Positions 25,077-33,424 of a stretch of DNA of 64,000 nt are shown here, piece after piece. The notes under the pieces were generated by a model that was not told where the DNA came from, did not search any database, and worked only from the letters and a program-made list of their open reading frames with translations. The position numbers were made by a program, and so were the translations under genes. The stretch's first letter is position 1; each line of letters opens with the position of its first letter. The stretch covers positions 496,001 through 560,000 of the forward strand of contig NZ_JASD01000008.1 of NCBI RefSeq assembly GCF_000622385.1, in the 5' to 3' direction. Source of the DNA: Sulfitobacter noctilucicola. GTDB lineage: Bacteria; Pseudomonadota; Alphaproteobacteria; Rhodobacterales; Rhodobacteraceae.

Positions 25077-26303
25077 ATGACTCTACCGTCGACATTCAGA
25101 TGGCACACTGACGCTATGCTTTTTACGGGCGGCTTAGAGGTGGAGCGCGGGGACAGTGGGTTAGCCGGTTTTCAGGATATCAAATCCGATCCTGTGACGG
25201 GCATGCTGGCGCATTTGGGCACTGCCATTCAAAGCAATGCTCCGTTTTGCGTGCATTCGGGCGGCCTGCCACAGCTTGAGATGATAGAGGCAGGACAATT
25301 CGTAACCCTGACCGGAGGGACTTCGGGGAGGCCCAAGGCGTTGCGCCGCAGTCAGGCCTCGTGGATCGCAAGCTTTGAGCAGAACGCGGCCCTTTTCGAG
25401 TACTCCACTTCCGATTCGATCGCTGTTCTCGGGAGCTTGAGCCACTCGCTCGCCCTCTACGGCGTTCTTGAGGCGCTTCATCTTGGCATGGATGCGCATG
25501 TCTTGGCAGGGCTTTCGGCCAGCGACCAAATGCGGCAGATAGATGGGGCTGGGATCAGCGTTCTTTACGCGACACCAACCCAATTGCGCCTTTTGAGCCT
25601 AAGCGCACAGCCCACCCTTTCGAATGTCCGGCTGATACTATGCGGCGGCGGAATGCTGGACGCGGCGACCGAAGCAAGCATTCGAACCCTATGTCCAAAC
25701 GCTGCGCTGCGCGTGTTTTATGGGGCGGCAGAGACAAGCTTCATCACTTTGTCGGATGCCCAAACCCCGCAAGGCGCTGTGGGCAAAGCCTATCCCGGTG
25801 TCACGTTACGTGTCACCGATGAGCAGGGTCGCGACAGTACCGGCACAGGAGAAGTCTGGGTGCAAAGCCCGTACCTTTTTGATGGTTACGCCCATGGGGA
25901 AAGCACGGACACAAGTTGGCGCGGTGGGTTCTTGAGTGTTGGCGAATTTGGCACGCTGGATGAATATGGCACGCTTTGGCTCAAGGGGCGCAAAGGGCGG
26001 ATGGTGACAGTCGCGGATCAGACTGTTTTTCTGGAAGAGCTAGAGAGCTTCATTGCTACGGAGATTCCGGGGCGCATGACCGTGGTGCTGGCAGAGCCCG
26101 ACCGGATGCGCGGTCAGCGGTTGGTTGCAGTGGTAATGGGCGGGGAAGACGCCGAAATACAGAAAAAGATAAGAACTGCGTGCACAAAGACCTTCGGGCC
26201 AATGATTGCGCCAAAGACAGTGCTATTTCATCCGGCTTTGCCATTGCTGGCGTCCGGCAAGCCTGATCTGTCTGCACTTGAGAGATGGATCGCGACGCGA
26301 TGA
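25077..26303 (+). CDS. Compact acyl-AMP ligase / acyl-CoA synthetase (YhfT-like)
   Basis: A 408-residue ANL-family adenylating enzyme. It has the P-loop LTGGTSGRPKA, FYGAAET (A5 motif), GTLWLKGRKGRMV (A7/A8 region) and the C-terminal lysine motif LPLLASGKPDL (A10). The N-terminal domain is about 100 residues shorter than in typical acyl-CoA synthetases, and the ribose-binding Asp motif reads V-G-E-F-G instead of T-G-D. Its stop overlaps the thiolase-like gene by four bases, and both converge on bioY. The association recalls yhfT beside bioY in Bacillus, so an acyl or pimeloyl substrate is possible; that is inference. Confidence 0.85.
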   Translation: MTLPSTFRWHTDAMLFTGGLEVERGDSGLAGFQDIKSDPVTGMLAHLGTAIQSNAPFCVHSGGLPQLEMIEAGQFVTLTGGTSGRPKALRRSQASWIASFEQNAALFEYSTSDSIAVLGSLSHSLALYGVLEALHLGMDAHVLAGLSASDQMRQIDGAGISVLYATPTQLRLLSLSAQPTLSNVRLILCGGGMLDAATEASIRTLCPNAALRVFYGAAETSFITLSDAQTPQGAVGKAYPGVTLRVTDEQGRDSTGTGEVWVQSPYLFDGYAHGESTDTSWRGGFLSVGEFGTLDEYGTLWLKGRKGRMVTVADQTVFLEELESFIATEIPGRMTVVLAEPDRMRGQRLVAVVMGGEDAEIQKKIRTACTKTFGPMIAPKTVLFHPALPLLASGKPDLSALERWIATR

Positions 26304-27403
26304 CTTCTGCATATATCATTGCAGCCTGTCGTACCGCTGTCGCCCCCCGTGGCGGGGCCTTTGCAGCGCTGGAACCGCATGCTTTAGCGGCTCCCGTTAT
26401 CACCGAAGCCTTACAGCAGGCAGGATTGGCACCTGAACGTGTGGATGAGGTCATTGTCAGCAATGCACTAGGCATGGGCGGCAATCCTGCCCGTAGTGTG
26501 GCTCTGGCTTCAGGTCTTTCCACGCGCGTTGCGGGGCTAAGCATTGACCGGCAATGTGCGGGCGGTATGGATGCAGTGCTGATCGCACGTCAGATGATCT
26601 TGAGCGGCACGGCAAAGGTTGTCATTGCAGGTGGCGTCGAAAGCTATTCCAGACGACCACTCAGATCCCGCACTTTTGCAGATGGCAGGCCAGCACAGCC
26701 ATACGAGCAGGCCCCCTTTACCCCCTGGCCTGATCGCGATCCGGATATGGCGGTGGCAGCAGCGCAATTGGGCAAAACGCTAGGTATTAGTCGCGCGGAG
26801 CAGGACAAATGGGCGATTGCCAGCCATGCCAAAGCCAGAGCATCTACCTTTCCCCCAAACGAAATTGTCCCGCTCAAAGGGTTGGAACATGACCCCTTCG
26901 CCCGCGAACTGACGCCCGCGCTCTGCACACGTGCCAAATCGCTTTCCGGCGATGTAACCAGCGCGAACACAGCCGTCGCAGCTGATGCGGCCGCTTTCTG
27001 CATTGTCGTTTCCGAAGACATCGCACTTGAAGCAGGACTGACCGCGGTACGCATCGTTGAAGGGGCCACACTCGGGGGTGATCCTGTCTGTCCGGGGATT
27101 GCACCCGTTGCCGCAGTCAAACACGTTCTGGCTCAGGCTGGACTGACACCAAGCGACATCAACCATGCGGAGGTGATGGAAGCCTTCGCCGTGCAGGCCA
27201 TTGCCTGTATCGAGGGAACCGGCATTCACCCTGACACAGTCAACAAAGGTGGCGGCGCATTGGCTCGGGGGCATCCCATCGGAGCATCGGGCGCGATAAA
27301 TACCGTCCGGTTAGTCCATGATCTGCGCCGCAATAGCGGCATTGGTCTAGCCACGATTGCAGCGGCGGGCGGGATTGCGACCGCCCTTGTTTTAAGCGCG
27401 TGA
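26300..27403 (+). CDS. Thiolase-like protein lacking the second catalytic cysteine (YhfS-like)
   Basis: A 367-residue thiolase-fold protein. The nucleophile Cys86 is present in IDRQCAGGMDAV and the histidine His325 in ARGHPIGASGA. The NEAF motif reads M-E-A-F (residues 293-296), and the C-terminal C-x-G motif reads A-A-A-G-G at about residue 354, so the cysteine that serves as general base in biosynthetic thiolases is absent. It may not perform normal thiolysis. ATG at 26300 overlaps the ligase stop (ATGA). The last twelve bases overlap the convergent bioY. Confidence 0.88.
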   Translation: MTSAYIIAACRTAVAPRGGAFAALEPHALAAPVITEALQQAGLAPERVDEVIVSNALGMGGNPARSVALASGLSTRVAGLSIDRQCAGGMDAVLIARQMILSGTAKVVIAGGVESYSRRPLRSRTFADGRPAQPYEQAPFTPWPDRDPDMAVAAAQLGKTLGISRAEQDKWAIASHAKARASTFPPNEIVPLKGLEHDPFARELTPALCTRAKSLSGDVTSANTAVAADAAAFCIVVSEDIALEAGLTAVRIVEGATLGGDPVCPGIAPVAAVKHVLAQAGLTPSDINHAEVMEAFAVQAIACIEGTGIHPDTVNKGGGALARGHPIGASGAINTVRLVHDLRRNSGIGLATIAAAGGIATALVLSA

Positions 27404-27937
27404 CAGCAGGCTTGCCGGACGTGCGCGTGCCAGACCTGCGGTGATGACACCTGCCAGCACGACCTTGATTGCATCACCCGGCAGATACCAGCCGAGGATC
27501 GCAAATGTTTCACCAAAGCCTTTGCTCAGCACCATCATAAAGCCGAACATGCCAAAGGCATAGAGGACGAGGACGCCGCCAATTGCCGCTGCGATTGACG
27601 CCGCAACGCCCACCGACATGCGGGTCAATTGCTCCATCACAAATCCAGTTGCAAAAGCCGCGATCGGGAAGCCCACGACAAAACCAACTGTCGGGGACGC
27701 AAACACCCCAAGACCGCCGCGCCCACCGGCAAGAAGCGGCAGACCGAGTGCAACAAGAGCGACGAACAGCAATACCGCCAAGCCGCCTCGCTTGGCACCC
27801 AGCACCGTACCGCACAGCATGACACCAAGGCTTTGCGCCGTGATCGGCACACCACTGGCAAGCATCAGCGTTGGCATAAGACCAAGGGCCGCGATCAGGG
27901 CCGCGAAGACGGCGATCAGTGTAATGTCACGTTCCAT
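27392..27937 (-). CDS. bioY: Biotin ECF transporter S component BioY
   Basis: A 181-residue membrane protein with about six helices, starting ITLIAVFAALIAALGLMP. The conserved VPITAQSLGVMLCGTVLGAK and the GRGGLGVFASPTVGFVVGFP stretch form the biotin-binding region of BioY. It follows bioM and bioN on the same strand (68 bases after bioN) and would use them as the energising module for biotin import. The end overlaps the thiolase-like gene tail to tail. Confidence 0.93.
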   Translation of the reverse strand: MERDITLIAVFAALIAALGLMPTLMLASGVPITAQSLGVMLCGTVLGAKRGGLAVLLFVALVALGLPLLAGGRGGLGVFASPTVGFVVGFPIAAFATGFVMEQLTRMSVGVAASIAAAIGGVLVLYAFGMFGFMMVLSKGFGETFAILGWYLPGDAIKVVLAGVITAGLARARPASLLSRA

Positions 27938-28005
27938 GAAGCTTTTCCTTAGCTAAGTTCCGGCACTGACTAGGGCAATACATCCAGCCCTTCAACTGCA
28001 AAGCC

Positions 28006-28602
28006 TCAAAGTCCGCCACGTGCCCGCAAGGCTTCGGCCAGATGCTCTGCGTCATCTATCGCCAGTACGGCAAAAGGGATCAGGATGCGGGGTCCGGGCC
28101 TGTGTCTGCTCCTCGCCCGCCATGCCTGCGTCAGCATCTGGCCCTTGGCGGCAAGAACAGGCGTAAAGCGGATCACCAATGCCATCGCCAGCTCAATCCG
28201 CGAAGTTTCAACACCGAAACGGCGCAAAGGGGTCAGCAACCAGCGGACAACCGCGATCATATCACTTAACTTCGTGGTCATCGTCACCAGATTGGCCAAG
28301 GCCACGGCGGTGAGCATTCGCAGAACGATCCGAAAGCCAGCTTCAAGATCACCACTGACCAGATGCCAGATCAGGATCAGGACAACAAACGGCCAAAGCC
28401 CCGACAGCCGTCCCAAGCCGCTACGCAAGAACGCAACGCCCGGCAGGGCATAGAACAGGACCGTAGCAATGAGGAATGCCGCCTGCCATGCGAGCGCATC
28501 AGCGGCGAACAGGACTACAGTGGCAAAACAAAGCGCAGACAGCTTGATGCCCGCCCGCCAGTGGTGGGCCGCGGTTTCAACCGGCGAGGTGAGAGAGATC
28601 AT
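28006..28602 (-). CDS. bioN: Biotin ECF transporter T component BioN
   Basis: A 198-residue membrane protein of the EcfT family, with five or so hydrophobic helices and the two short coupling motifs A-R-x seen in AWRARSRHRPG and EALRARGG, which contact the ATPase. The start ATG at 28602 has GGGGA upstream and lies inside the end of bioM, a 26-base overlap. It links BioM to the biotin-binding BioY. Confidence 0.9.
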   Translation of the reverse strand: MISLTSPVETAAHHWRAGIKLSALCFATVVLFAADALAWQAAFLIATVLFYALPGVAFLRSGLGRLSGLWPFVVLILIWHLVSGDLEAGFRIVLRMLTAVALANLVTMTTKLSDMIAVVRWLLTPLRRFGVETSRIELAMALVIRFTPVLAAKGQMLTQAWRARSRHRPGPRILIPFAVLAIDDAEHLAEALRARGGL

Positions 28603-29308
28603 CACTATCCCCGATGTGATCCATGCGCGCTTCAAACGCTGCCAAAACAGGTGCGGGATTATCGTCCTGTACGATTACACCGCTGTCAATCCAAAGCACC
28701 CGATCATAGTCGCGCAAAACATCAGGATCATGTGTGATAAGCACGAGGGTCACATCCAAGCCCGCAAGCAGCCGCGCCAATTGCTTCGTCGTCGGAATAT
28801 CCAACCCCGCGAAAGGCTCGTCCAGAATGATGACAGATGGCGCCATCACAAGTACGGACATCAGGCACACCAACTGGCGCTGACCCTGTGAGAGTTGGTG
28901 GATCGCGGCCTTTGCCCAATGACTTTTGTCAAACTGGGCCAGGATTTGCGCAACGCCTTGTGCCGCCTCGTCCGCACTCTGGCCCATCTGCGTCAGACCA
29001 AACGCGATTTCCTCTTCCACAGTAGGAAAGATGATCTGGTGGTCAGGGTTCTGGAACAGAATCCCGATGCGACCCAAGGCACCTTTACGATCCCGCGCCA
29101 CATCAATTCCTGCGATTTTCACGCTGCCTTCTGTTGCAGGCACCAGACCTGCCAGCACCCGTGCCAATGTCGTCTTGCCGGAGCCGTTGCGCCCGACAAT
29201 CCCGATCCGGCGTTCGTTCGCATTCACCGTGATTTGAGACAACAACGTTTTGCCATCTACATGCAGCGACACATCGCGCATTGATATCAGGAATGAAGAC
29301 GGAGCCAT
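28577..29308 (-). CDS. bioM: Biotin ECF transporter ATP-binding component BioM
   Basis: A 243-residue ABC ATPase with Walker A GRNGSGKT, Q-loop LFQNPDHQIIFPTVEEEIAF typical of ECF (CbiO-like) ATPases, signature LSQGQRQL and Walker B VIILDEPFAGLD. It is the first gene of bioM-bioN-bioY. The start is uncertain: ATG 29308 was chosen, and an ATG nine codons later (29281) is possible. I saw no recognisable BioR or BirA operator by eye in the 100 bases upstream. Confidence 0.93.
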   Translation of the reverse strand: MAPSSFLISMRDVSLHVDGKTLLSQITVNANERRIGIVGRNGSGKTTLARVLAGLVPATEGSVKIAGIDVARDRKGALGRIGILFQNPDHQIIFPTVEEEIAFGLTQMGQSADEAAQGVAQILAQFDKSHWAKAAIHQLSQGQRQLVCLMSVLVMAPSVIILDEPFAGLDIPTTKQLARLLAGLDVTLVLITHDPDVLRDYDRVLWIDSGVIVQDDNPAPVLAAFEARMDHIGDSDDLSHLAG

Positions 29309-29408
29309 GGCACATCGCAAAGCAAGAAGACGAACTGCTGCCTAGCAGGTCAACTGCCAATGTGGAAGGGAGGGTGGATGTAGGGTCATCCCACGCTATT
29401 TGGGGGTT

Positions 29409-29759
29409 ATGTTTTTAATCGGTCTCTCCTTCATCGCGAATATCGTCATCACAGCCGCCGTATCGCTCGGCATTTGGCGCAACCATCCCGGCATGACAGA
29501 AATCTATGGGCCCGACGCGCCCGCGCGGCGCATACTGGCGTGCATCTATACAACAATCGGCCTTATCAGCCTGTACGGATTCATTCAGATGTGCCTAGGA
29601 AACACTGAAACGGCGCGGACCATCGGCTTTACGCTGTTCCCGTTACAGATCATCTACAAGCTGATGACAGCCCGTGCTTTGTGGATCATGCATCCGGTTG
29701 TTCTGGCAAACTTGGGGGTCGCGGCCCTTCTGGCCCTGACGCTTTTGGGCGCGGTCTAG
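29409..29759 (+). CDS. Small four-helix membrane protein, unknown
   Basis: About 116 residues with four apparent membrane helices: FLIGLSFIANIVITAAVSLG, ILACIYTTIGLISLYGFIQM, IGFTLFPLQIIYKLMTARAL and VVLANLGVAALLALTLLGAV. I do not recognise a family. ATG at 29409 follows a G-rich GGGGG. It is divergent from bioM and its stop overlaps the end of the COQ9 gene by four bases. Confidence 0.6.
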   Translation: MFLIGLSFIANIVITAAVSLGIWRNHPGMTEIYGPDAPARRILACIYTTIGLISLYGFIQMCLGNTETARTIGFTLFPLQIIYKLMTARALWIMHPVVLANLGVAALLALTLLGAV

Positions 29760-30442
29760 TCTTTCGGTGATGTCCACGAGCCAGGAAAATCCGCTTTGGG
29801 AAACCGTGTCGGTGCCTTTATCTGGCTCATCAACCAATTCGGACCTGTCATCAGCATATTCAGCGTCGGGCTTTTCTTGACCTGAGCTTTGATCTTTTCA
29901 ATCTGCATCACGTTGTCGACCCGACGATCCAGAAACTCCCATGTTGCCGAGTGATCCTCGCTGGTGTCACCCAACCAGAACAGGACCGTCGAGGAATAGA
30001 CCCCACTCAGCGTGGCCCGCTTGGTGTACCAGTTGATGTCGTCAGACGTATCACCCAGCGCTTCCCAGATTTGGTCGCTTGTCCCCCAGATCAGCTTGGC
30101 ACCATCCGGCGCATACTGTGGCAGCGCAAACAGGGTGGTGCCACGCCGCACGGCCTCTTTATCGGTCACAACCTGCAAGCGGAGCTGCACGGCCCGTGCA
30201 ATCCTGTCCCGAAATCGCATCTCGGTCAGGTCTTCTTCTTTCAAAGCGGCAAGCATCTGGGCATCGCCCTGATGATGGTAGGCCACGGCAAGATCAACCG
30301 CACCTCGGGGACAGACAGCCCGAGCCACTGTGGCGTCGACGCCGGTGTCCTCGATCGCGGCCTTGAACGTCGCTTCGGACCAGCCGTCGAACGGCACATG
30401 TGACAATGCGGCATCGAGCAGTTGTTGCTTGGGATCAGTCAT
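29756..30442 (-). CDS. COQ9 family ubiquinone biosynthesis protein
   Basis: A 228-residue protein, MTDPKQQLLDAALSHVPFDG followed by a TetR-like helical start (GWSEATFKAAIEDTGVDATVARAVCPRGAVDL) and the C-terminal COQ9 fold with WGTSDQIWEALGDTSDDINWYTKR and a W-x-F-L-D-R-R-V-D-N motif. In mitochondria COQ9 binds a lipid and presents the precursor to COQ7. The divergent rpsU neighbour is a common arrangement in alphaproteobacteria. GGAG lies six bases before ATG 30442. Confidence 0.9.
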   Translation of the reverse strand: MTDPKQQLLDAALSHVPFDGWSEATFKAAIEDTGVDATVARAVCPRGAVDLAVAYHHQGDAQMLAALKEEDLTEMRFRDRIARAVQLRLQVVTDKEAVRRGTTLFALPQYAPDGAKLIWGTSDQIWEALGDTSDDINWYTKRATLSGVYSSTVLFWLGDTSEDHSATWEFLDRRVDNVMQIEKIKAQVKKSPTLNMLMTGPNWLMSQIKAPTRFPKADFPGSWTSPKD

Positions 30443-30554
30443 CTTGCACTCCATTCCATCGCTGCCGAGAGACTCGACAATCGGTTCTGATGTTGATATA
30501 GGCCAATTTCCTGCAAATCCTTGCAACTTTATCTAGAAAGGTGGTGAAAACCAC

Positions 30555-30761
30555 ATGCAGGTTAGTGTTCGTGACAATAACGTCGATCAGGCCCTTCGGG
30601 CTCTGAAGAAAAAGCTACAGCGCGAAGGTGTGTTTCGTGAAATGAAGCTCAAGCAGCATTTCGAGAAACCATCCGAGAAAAAAGCGCGCGAAAAAGCTGA
30701 AGCGATCCGCCGGTCCCGTAAGTTGGCCCGGAAGAAACTCCAGCGCGAAGGCATGATGTAA
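30555..30761 (+). CDS. rpsU: 30S ribosomal protein S21
   Basis: A 68-residue basic protein starting [20 protein letters not shown] and ending with the Arg/Lys-rich helix [17 protein letters not shown], the normal alphaproteobacterial S21. It contacts the 3' end of 16S rRNA during initiation. A-rich GAAAGGTGG precedes the ATG, and a terminator follows within 30 bases, so it is transcribed alone. Confidence 0.97.
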   Translation: MQVSVRDNNVDQALRALKKKLQREGVFREMKLKQHFEKPSEKKAREKAEAIRRSRKLARKKLQREGMM

Positions 30762-30789
30762 ATCATCCTCAGCTTTGCTGAAACTATAG

Positions 30790-30823
30790 AACCCCCTTGG
30801 CCAAACAGCCTTGGGGGTTTTTT
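30790..30823 (+). terminator. Rho-independent terminator after rpsU
   Basis: AACCCCC and GGGGGTT pair, with an inner GGC/GCC and a short internal loop, followed by TTTTTT. It stands 28 bases after the rpsU stop. Confidence 0.88.
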
Positions 30824-30892
30824 CATCGCAGCTTCGCTACCTGCCTGATGGTGTGAAGTTGGGTTTCTAAAAATTCGTGTGTCCATCCTTGT

Positions 30893-31354
30893 TCACCCCA
30901 CCGGAAGGGCCGTCGTCTTGAATACTGTGCGCAGTGCAAAGCTTGACTGCATCCCCTGCACACCCGGCAAACGCGCAAGATATTGGCGGTGGATACGGGC
31001 GAAGTCTTCAGTGTTCTCGGCCACCACTTTAAGCAGGTAATCCGCCGAGCCTGCCATGAGATGGCATTCCAGCACATCCGGAATGCGTGCGACTGACTTC
31101 TCGAACGCATCAAGAATTTCATCCGCCTGACCGCGCAAGGTGATCTCGACAAAAACGGTGGTCGGGACATTCAGCTTGCGTGCGTCCAGCAGCGCGACAT
31201 AATCCTTGATGTATCCGTCTTTCTCCATCCGTTGCACACGCCTGTGGCATGCGGAAGGGGACAAATGAACATCATCGGACAGCTCCCCGTTCGACATCCG
31301 GCCATTGCGCTGAAGCGCTCTAAGGATACGCCGATCAATCTCATCAAGGCTCAT
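30893..31354 (-). CDS. Lrp/AsnC family regulator, probable regulator of alanine dehydrogenase
   Basis: A 153-residue regulator with the Lrp helix-turn-helix (LDEIDRRILRALQRNGRMSN, LSPSACHRRVQRMEKDG) and the C-terminal RAM effector domain (VFVEITLRGQADEILDAFEK, ECHLMAGSADYLLKVV). It is divergent from ald with 140 bases between, the usual arrangement for an alanine-responsive activator. ATG 31354 gives the family's normal length; a TTG 13 codons upstream is the alternative. Confidence 0.92.
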   Translation of the reverse strand: MSLDEIDRRILRALQRNGRMSNGELSDDVHLSPSACHRRVQRMEKDGYIKDYVALLDARKLNVPTTVFVEITLRGQADEILDAFEKSVARIPDVLECHLMAGSADYLLKVVAENTEDFARIHRQYLARLPGVQGMQSSFALRTVFKTTALPVG

Positions 31355-31494
31355 TGGCGCATAAATCTCGCGTTCGGTATCATTATCTCGCAAGACTATC
31401 CCGACTTAAGCCTCAAGCGCCACGATAATTCGCAACCCTTTGCATCGAGAATTGCCTAAATATGAGGCGAAACGCGAACAGGAGGATGCGCGCA
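31355..31494. promoter_or_regulatory. Divergent control region between AsnC-type regulator and ald
   Basis: The 140 bases between the two divergent starts are A+T-richer than the genes and hold two related half-sites, GCGAATTATCG and GCGAGATAATG, on which an Lrp-type regulator could act. AGGAGG for ald stands at the right end. The half-sites were judged by eye. Confidence 0.35.
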
Positions 31495-32613
31495 ATGAAA
31501 ATCGGTTGCCCGAAAGAGATCAAGCCACAGGAATTCCGTGTCGGGATGACACCCAGCGCAGCATTGGAGGCGGTAAACGCCGGTCATGAGGTTATCATTC
31601 AGGCAGGCGCAGGAACCGGCGCAGGTTTCGAAGACAGCGATTACGTGGCTGCCGGTGCGACCATCATTGATACCCCCGAAGAGATTTTCGCCGCCGCCGA
31701 TATGATCGTGAAAGTAAAAGAGCCTCAAGCCGTTGAGCGCAAGATGCTGCGTGAGGGCCAAGTGTTGTTCACATATCTCCACCTTGCGCCCGATCCTGAA
31801 CAGACACGCGACCTGATGGAATCCGGCGCAACGTGCATTGCTTATGAAACCGTCACGGACCGCAATGGCGGCCTGCCATTGCTCGCACCGATGTCAGAAG
31901 TGGCAGGCCGTCTGGCACCACAGGTCGGCGCATGGACCTTGCAAAAGGCGAACGGTGGCCGCGGCGTTCTCATGGGCGGTGTACCGGGTGTCGGTCCGGC
32001 CAATGTCATGGTGATTGGCGGTGGTGTTGTCGGAACACATGCGGCAAAAATCGCTGCGGGGATGGGCGCTGATGTGACCGTGCTTGACCGCTCGTTGCCG
32101 CGCATGCGCTATCTGGACGATGTTTTTGGCGGGACGTTTAAAACACGCTACGCCTCTGCCCAGAACACAATCGAGCTGGCCCGAGAAGCCGACCTTATTA
32201 TTGGTGCCGTGCTTATTCCCGGTGCAGCAGCACCCAAACTGATATCCAAAGCGCAACTGTCCGAGCTGAAACCGGGGGCCGCGTTGGTTGACGTTGCAAT
32301 CGATCAGGGTGGTTGCTTTGAGACATCCAAGGCCACAACGCATCAGGATCCGATTTATGACGTCGACGGGATCATGCATTACTGCGTGGCGAACATGCCG
32401 GGTGCTGTTGCACGCACTTCGACGATCGCACTTGGCAACGCGACGATGCCCTTCATGCTGGATCTTGCCAACAAAGGCTGGCGCGAAGCCTGTAGCGATG
32501 ACGAGCACCTGTTGAATGGCCTTAACGTCCATGCTGGCAAGCTGACGTATCATGCCGTTGGCAAAGCCCTTGGCATCGACGTGCTGTCACCCAAGCTTGC
32601 GCTGAAGGCATAA
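31495..32613 (+). CDS. ald: Alanine dehydrogenase
   Basis: A 372-residue enzyme converting L-alanine and NAD to pyruvate, ammonia and NADH. It starts MKIGCPKEIKPQEFRVGMTP and has the catalytic region FTYLHLAP, the Rossmann motif VMVIGGGVVGTHAAKIAAGM, and VDVAIDQGGCFETSKATTHQ near the substrate site. Length equals the family norm. AGGAGG lies ten bases before ATG 31495, so the upstream in-frame codons are not needed. It is used for alanine catabolism and is likely controlled by the divergent AsnC-type gene. Confidence 0.96.
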   Translation: MKIGCPKEIKPQEFRVGMTPSAALEAVNAGHEVIIQAGAGTGAGFEDSDYVAAGATIIDTPEEIFAAADMIVKVKEPQAVERKMLREGQVLFTYLHLAPDPEQTRDLMESGATCIAYETVTDRNGGLPLLAPMSEVAGRLAPQVGAWTLQKANGGRGVLMGGVPGVGPANVMVIGGGVVGTHAAKIAAGMGADVTVLDRSLPRMRYLDDVFGGTFKTRYASAQNTIELAREADLIIGAVLIPGAAAPKLISKAQLSELKPGAALVDVAIDQGGCFETSKATTHQDPIYDVDGIMHYCVANMPGAVARTSTIALGNATMPFMLDLANKGWREACSDDEHLLNGLNVHAGKLTYHAVGKALGIDVLSPKLALKA

Positions 32614-32655
32614 AAAACGGTCTGGGTCGGGCATCGCTGCCCGATCCATGTTGTC

Positions 32656-33192
32656 TTACGCAACCTTTGCGGAGACCGCGCGGATCAGCGCCAAAGCGTC
32701 AGGCGGCGGTGCCTGTTCGATCCGGCGATAATCAGATCCGTCCGGGTTGCGCGACACCAGCTTCATTCCGATCAGACTCCGTCTCAGCAGGGCGGCATCA
32801 TCAAACCGGTGAAGCTGATTCAGTACACCGTTGACCTGTCGTTCTTGCATGACCTCGTCCGAGGGCAAATGAGACCAAAGCACCCAAAGGCATAGCTCCT
32901 GAACGTACCTCTTCGATGGCCAACGAACGAGCGTTCCGTCAGTATCAAACTGTTGCAAACATTTCTCGATGCGGGCGTAGTCAACTGCGCCGGACGTAAC
33001 AGTATCCAACCTGATGCGGGCCGTATCAGAGGCGCGCAGATGCTGATAGTTCCGGAACCCCGCAGCCCGTGCGAGCATATTGAGCAATCCCAGATGGGAG
33101 GGTAAATCCCCCGATTCTTTCAGCTGCTTTAGCAGATTGCGTGAAAACGGGGACATATCCGCGACAACCAGCGGAATACATTCTTTAGACAT
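32656..33192 (-). CDS. DUF2087 domain protein
   Basis: A 178-residue protein. The C-terminal half matches DUF2087: LVRWPSKRYVQELCLWVLWS, then V-N-x-x-L, D-D-A-A-L-L-R-R-S-L-I and a final R-N-P-D-G-S-D-Y-R. This family, often found alone or after an ArsR domain, probably binds nucleic acid, but function is not settled. The N-terminal half (MSPFSRNLLKQLKESGDLPS, GFRNYQHLRA) looks helical and may be a second DNA-binding unit. ATG 33192 has GAGGA upstream. Confidence 0.78.
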   Translation of the reverse strand: MSKECIPLVVADMSPFSRNLLKQLKESGDLPSHLGLLNMLARAAGFRNYQHLRASDTARIRLDTVTSGAVDYARIEKCLQQFDTDGTLVRWPSKRYVQELCLWVLWSHLPSDEVMQERQVNGVLNQLHRFDDAALLRRSLIGMKLVSRNPDGSDYRRIEQAPPPDALALIRAVSAKVA

Positions 33193-33367
33193 ATCTTTCC
33201 TCAAACGCCGCAGAGAGTATCGTTGGTCGCTGACTTAACGGATGCGGCATTGATGTGATGTCTCAATGATGCAAATAAGGCAGCTTTAGCTTTCCATAGA
33301 GGAACAGCGACGCCTGGGTGCTTGCCAACCTGACGCAAGATACCTTGATGACGGAAGGACAGGCAAC

Positions 33368-33397
33368 AAAAAAGCCCGTCACGAGGACGGGCTTTCC
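33368..33397 (-). terminator. Rho-independent terminator after mscL
   Basis: On the minus strand AAAGCCCGTC and GACGGGCTTTTTTG form a stem of about eight GC-rich pairs followed by six T. It stands about 30 bases past the mscL stop. Confidence 0.88.
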
Positions 33398-33424
33398 AGT
33401 TAGTTCTTGCAAGTGCGCTACAGT

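Noticed and set aside
32614..32655. Rho-independent terminator after alanine dehydrogenase
   Set aside because: A GGTCGGGCA/TGCCCGATCC hairpin is present, but no T run follows on either strand, so it is not a convincing terminator.
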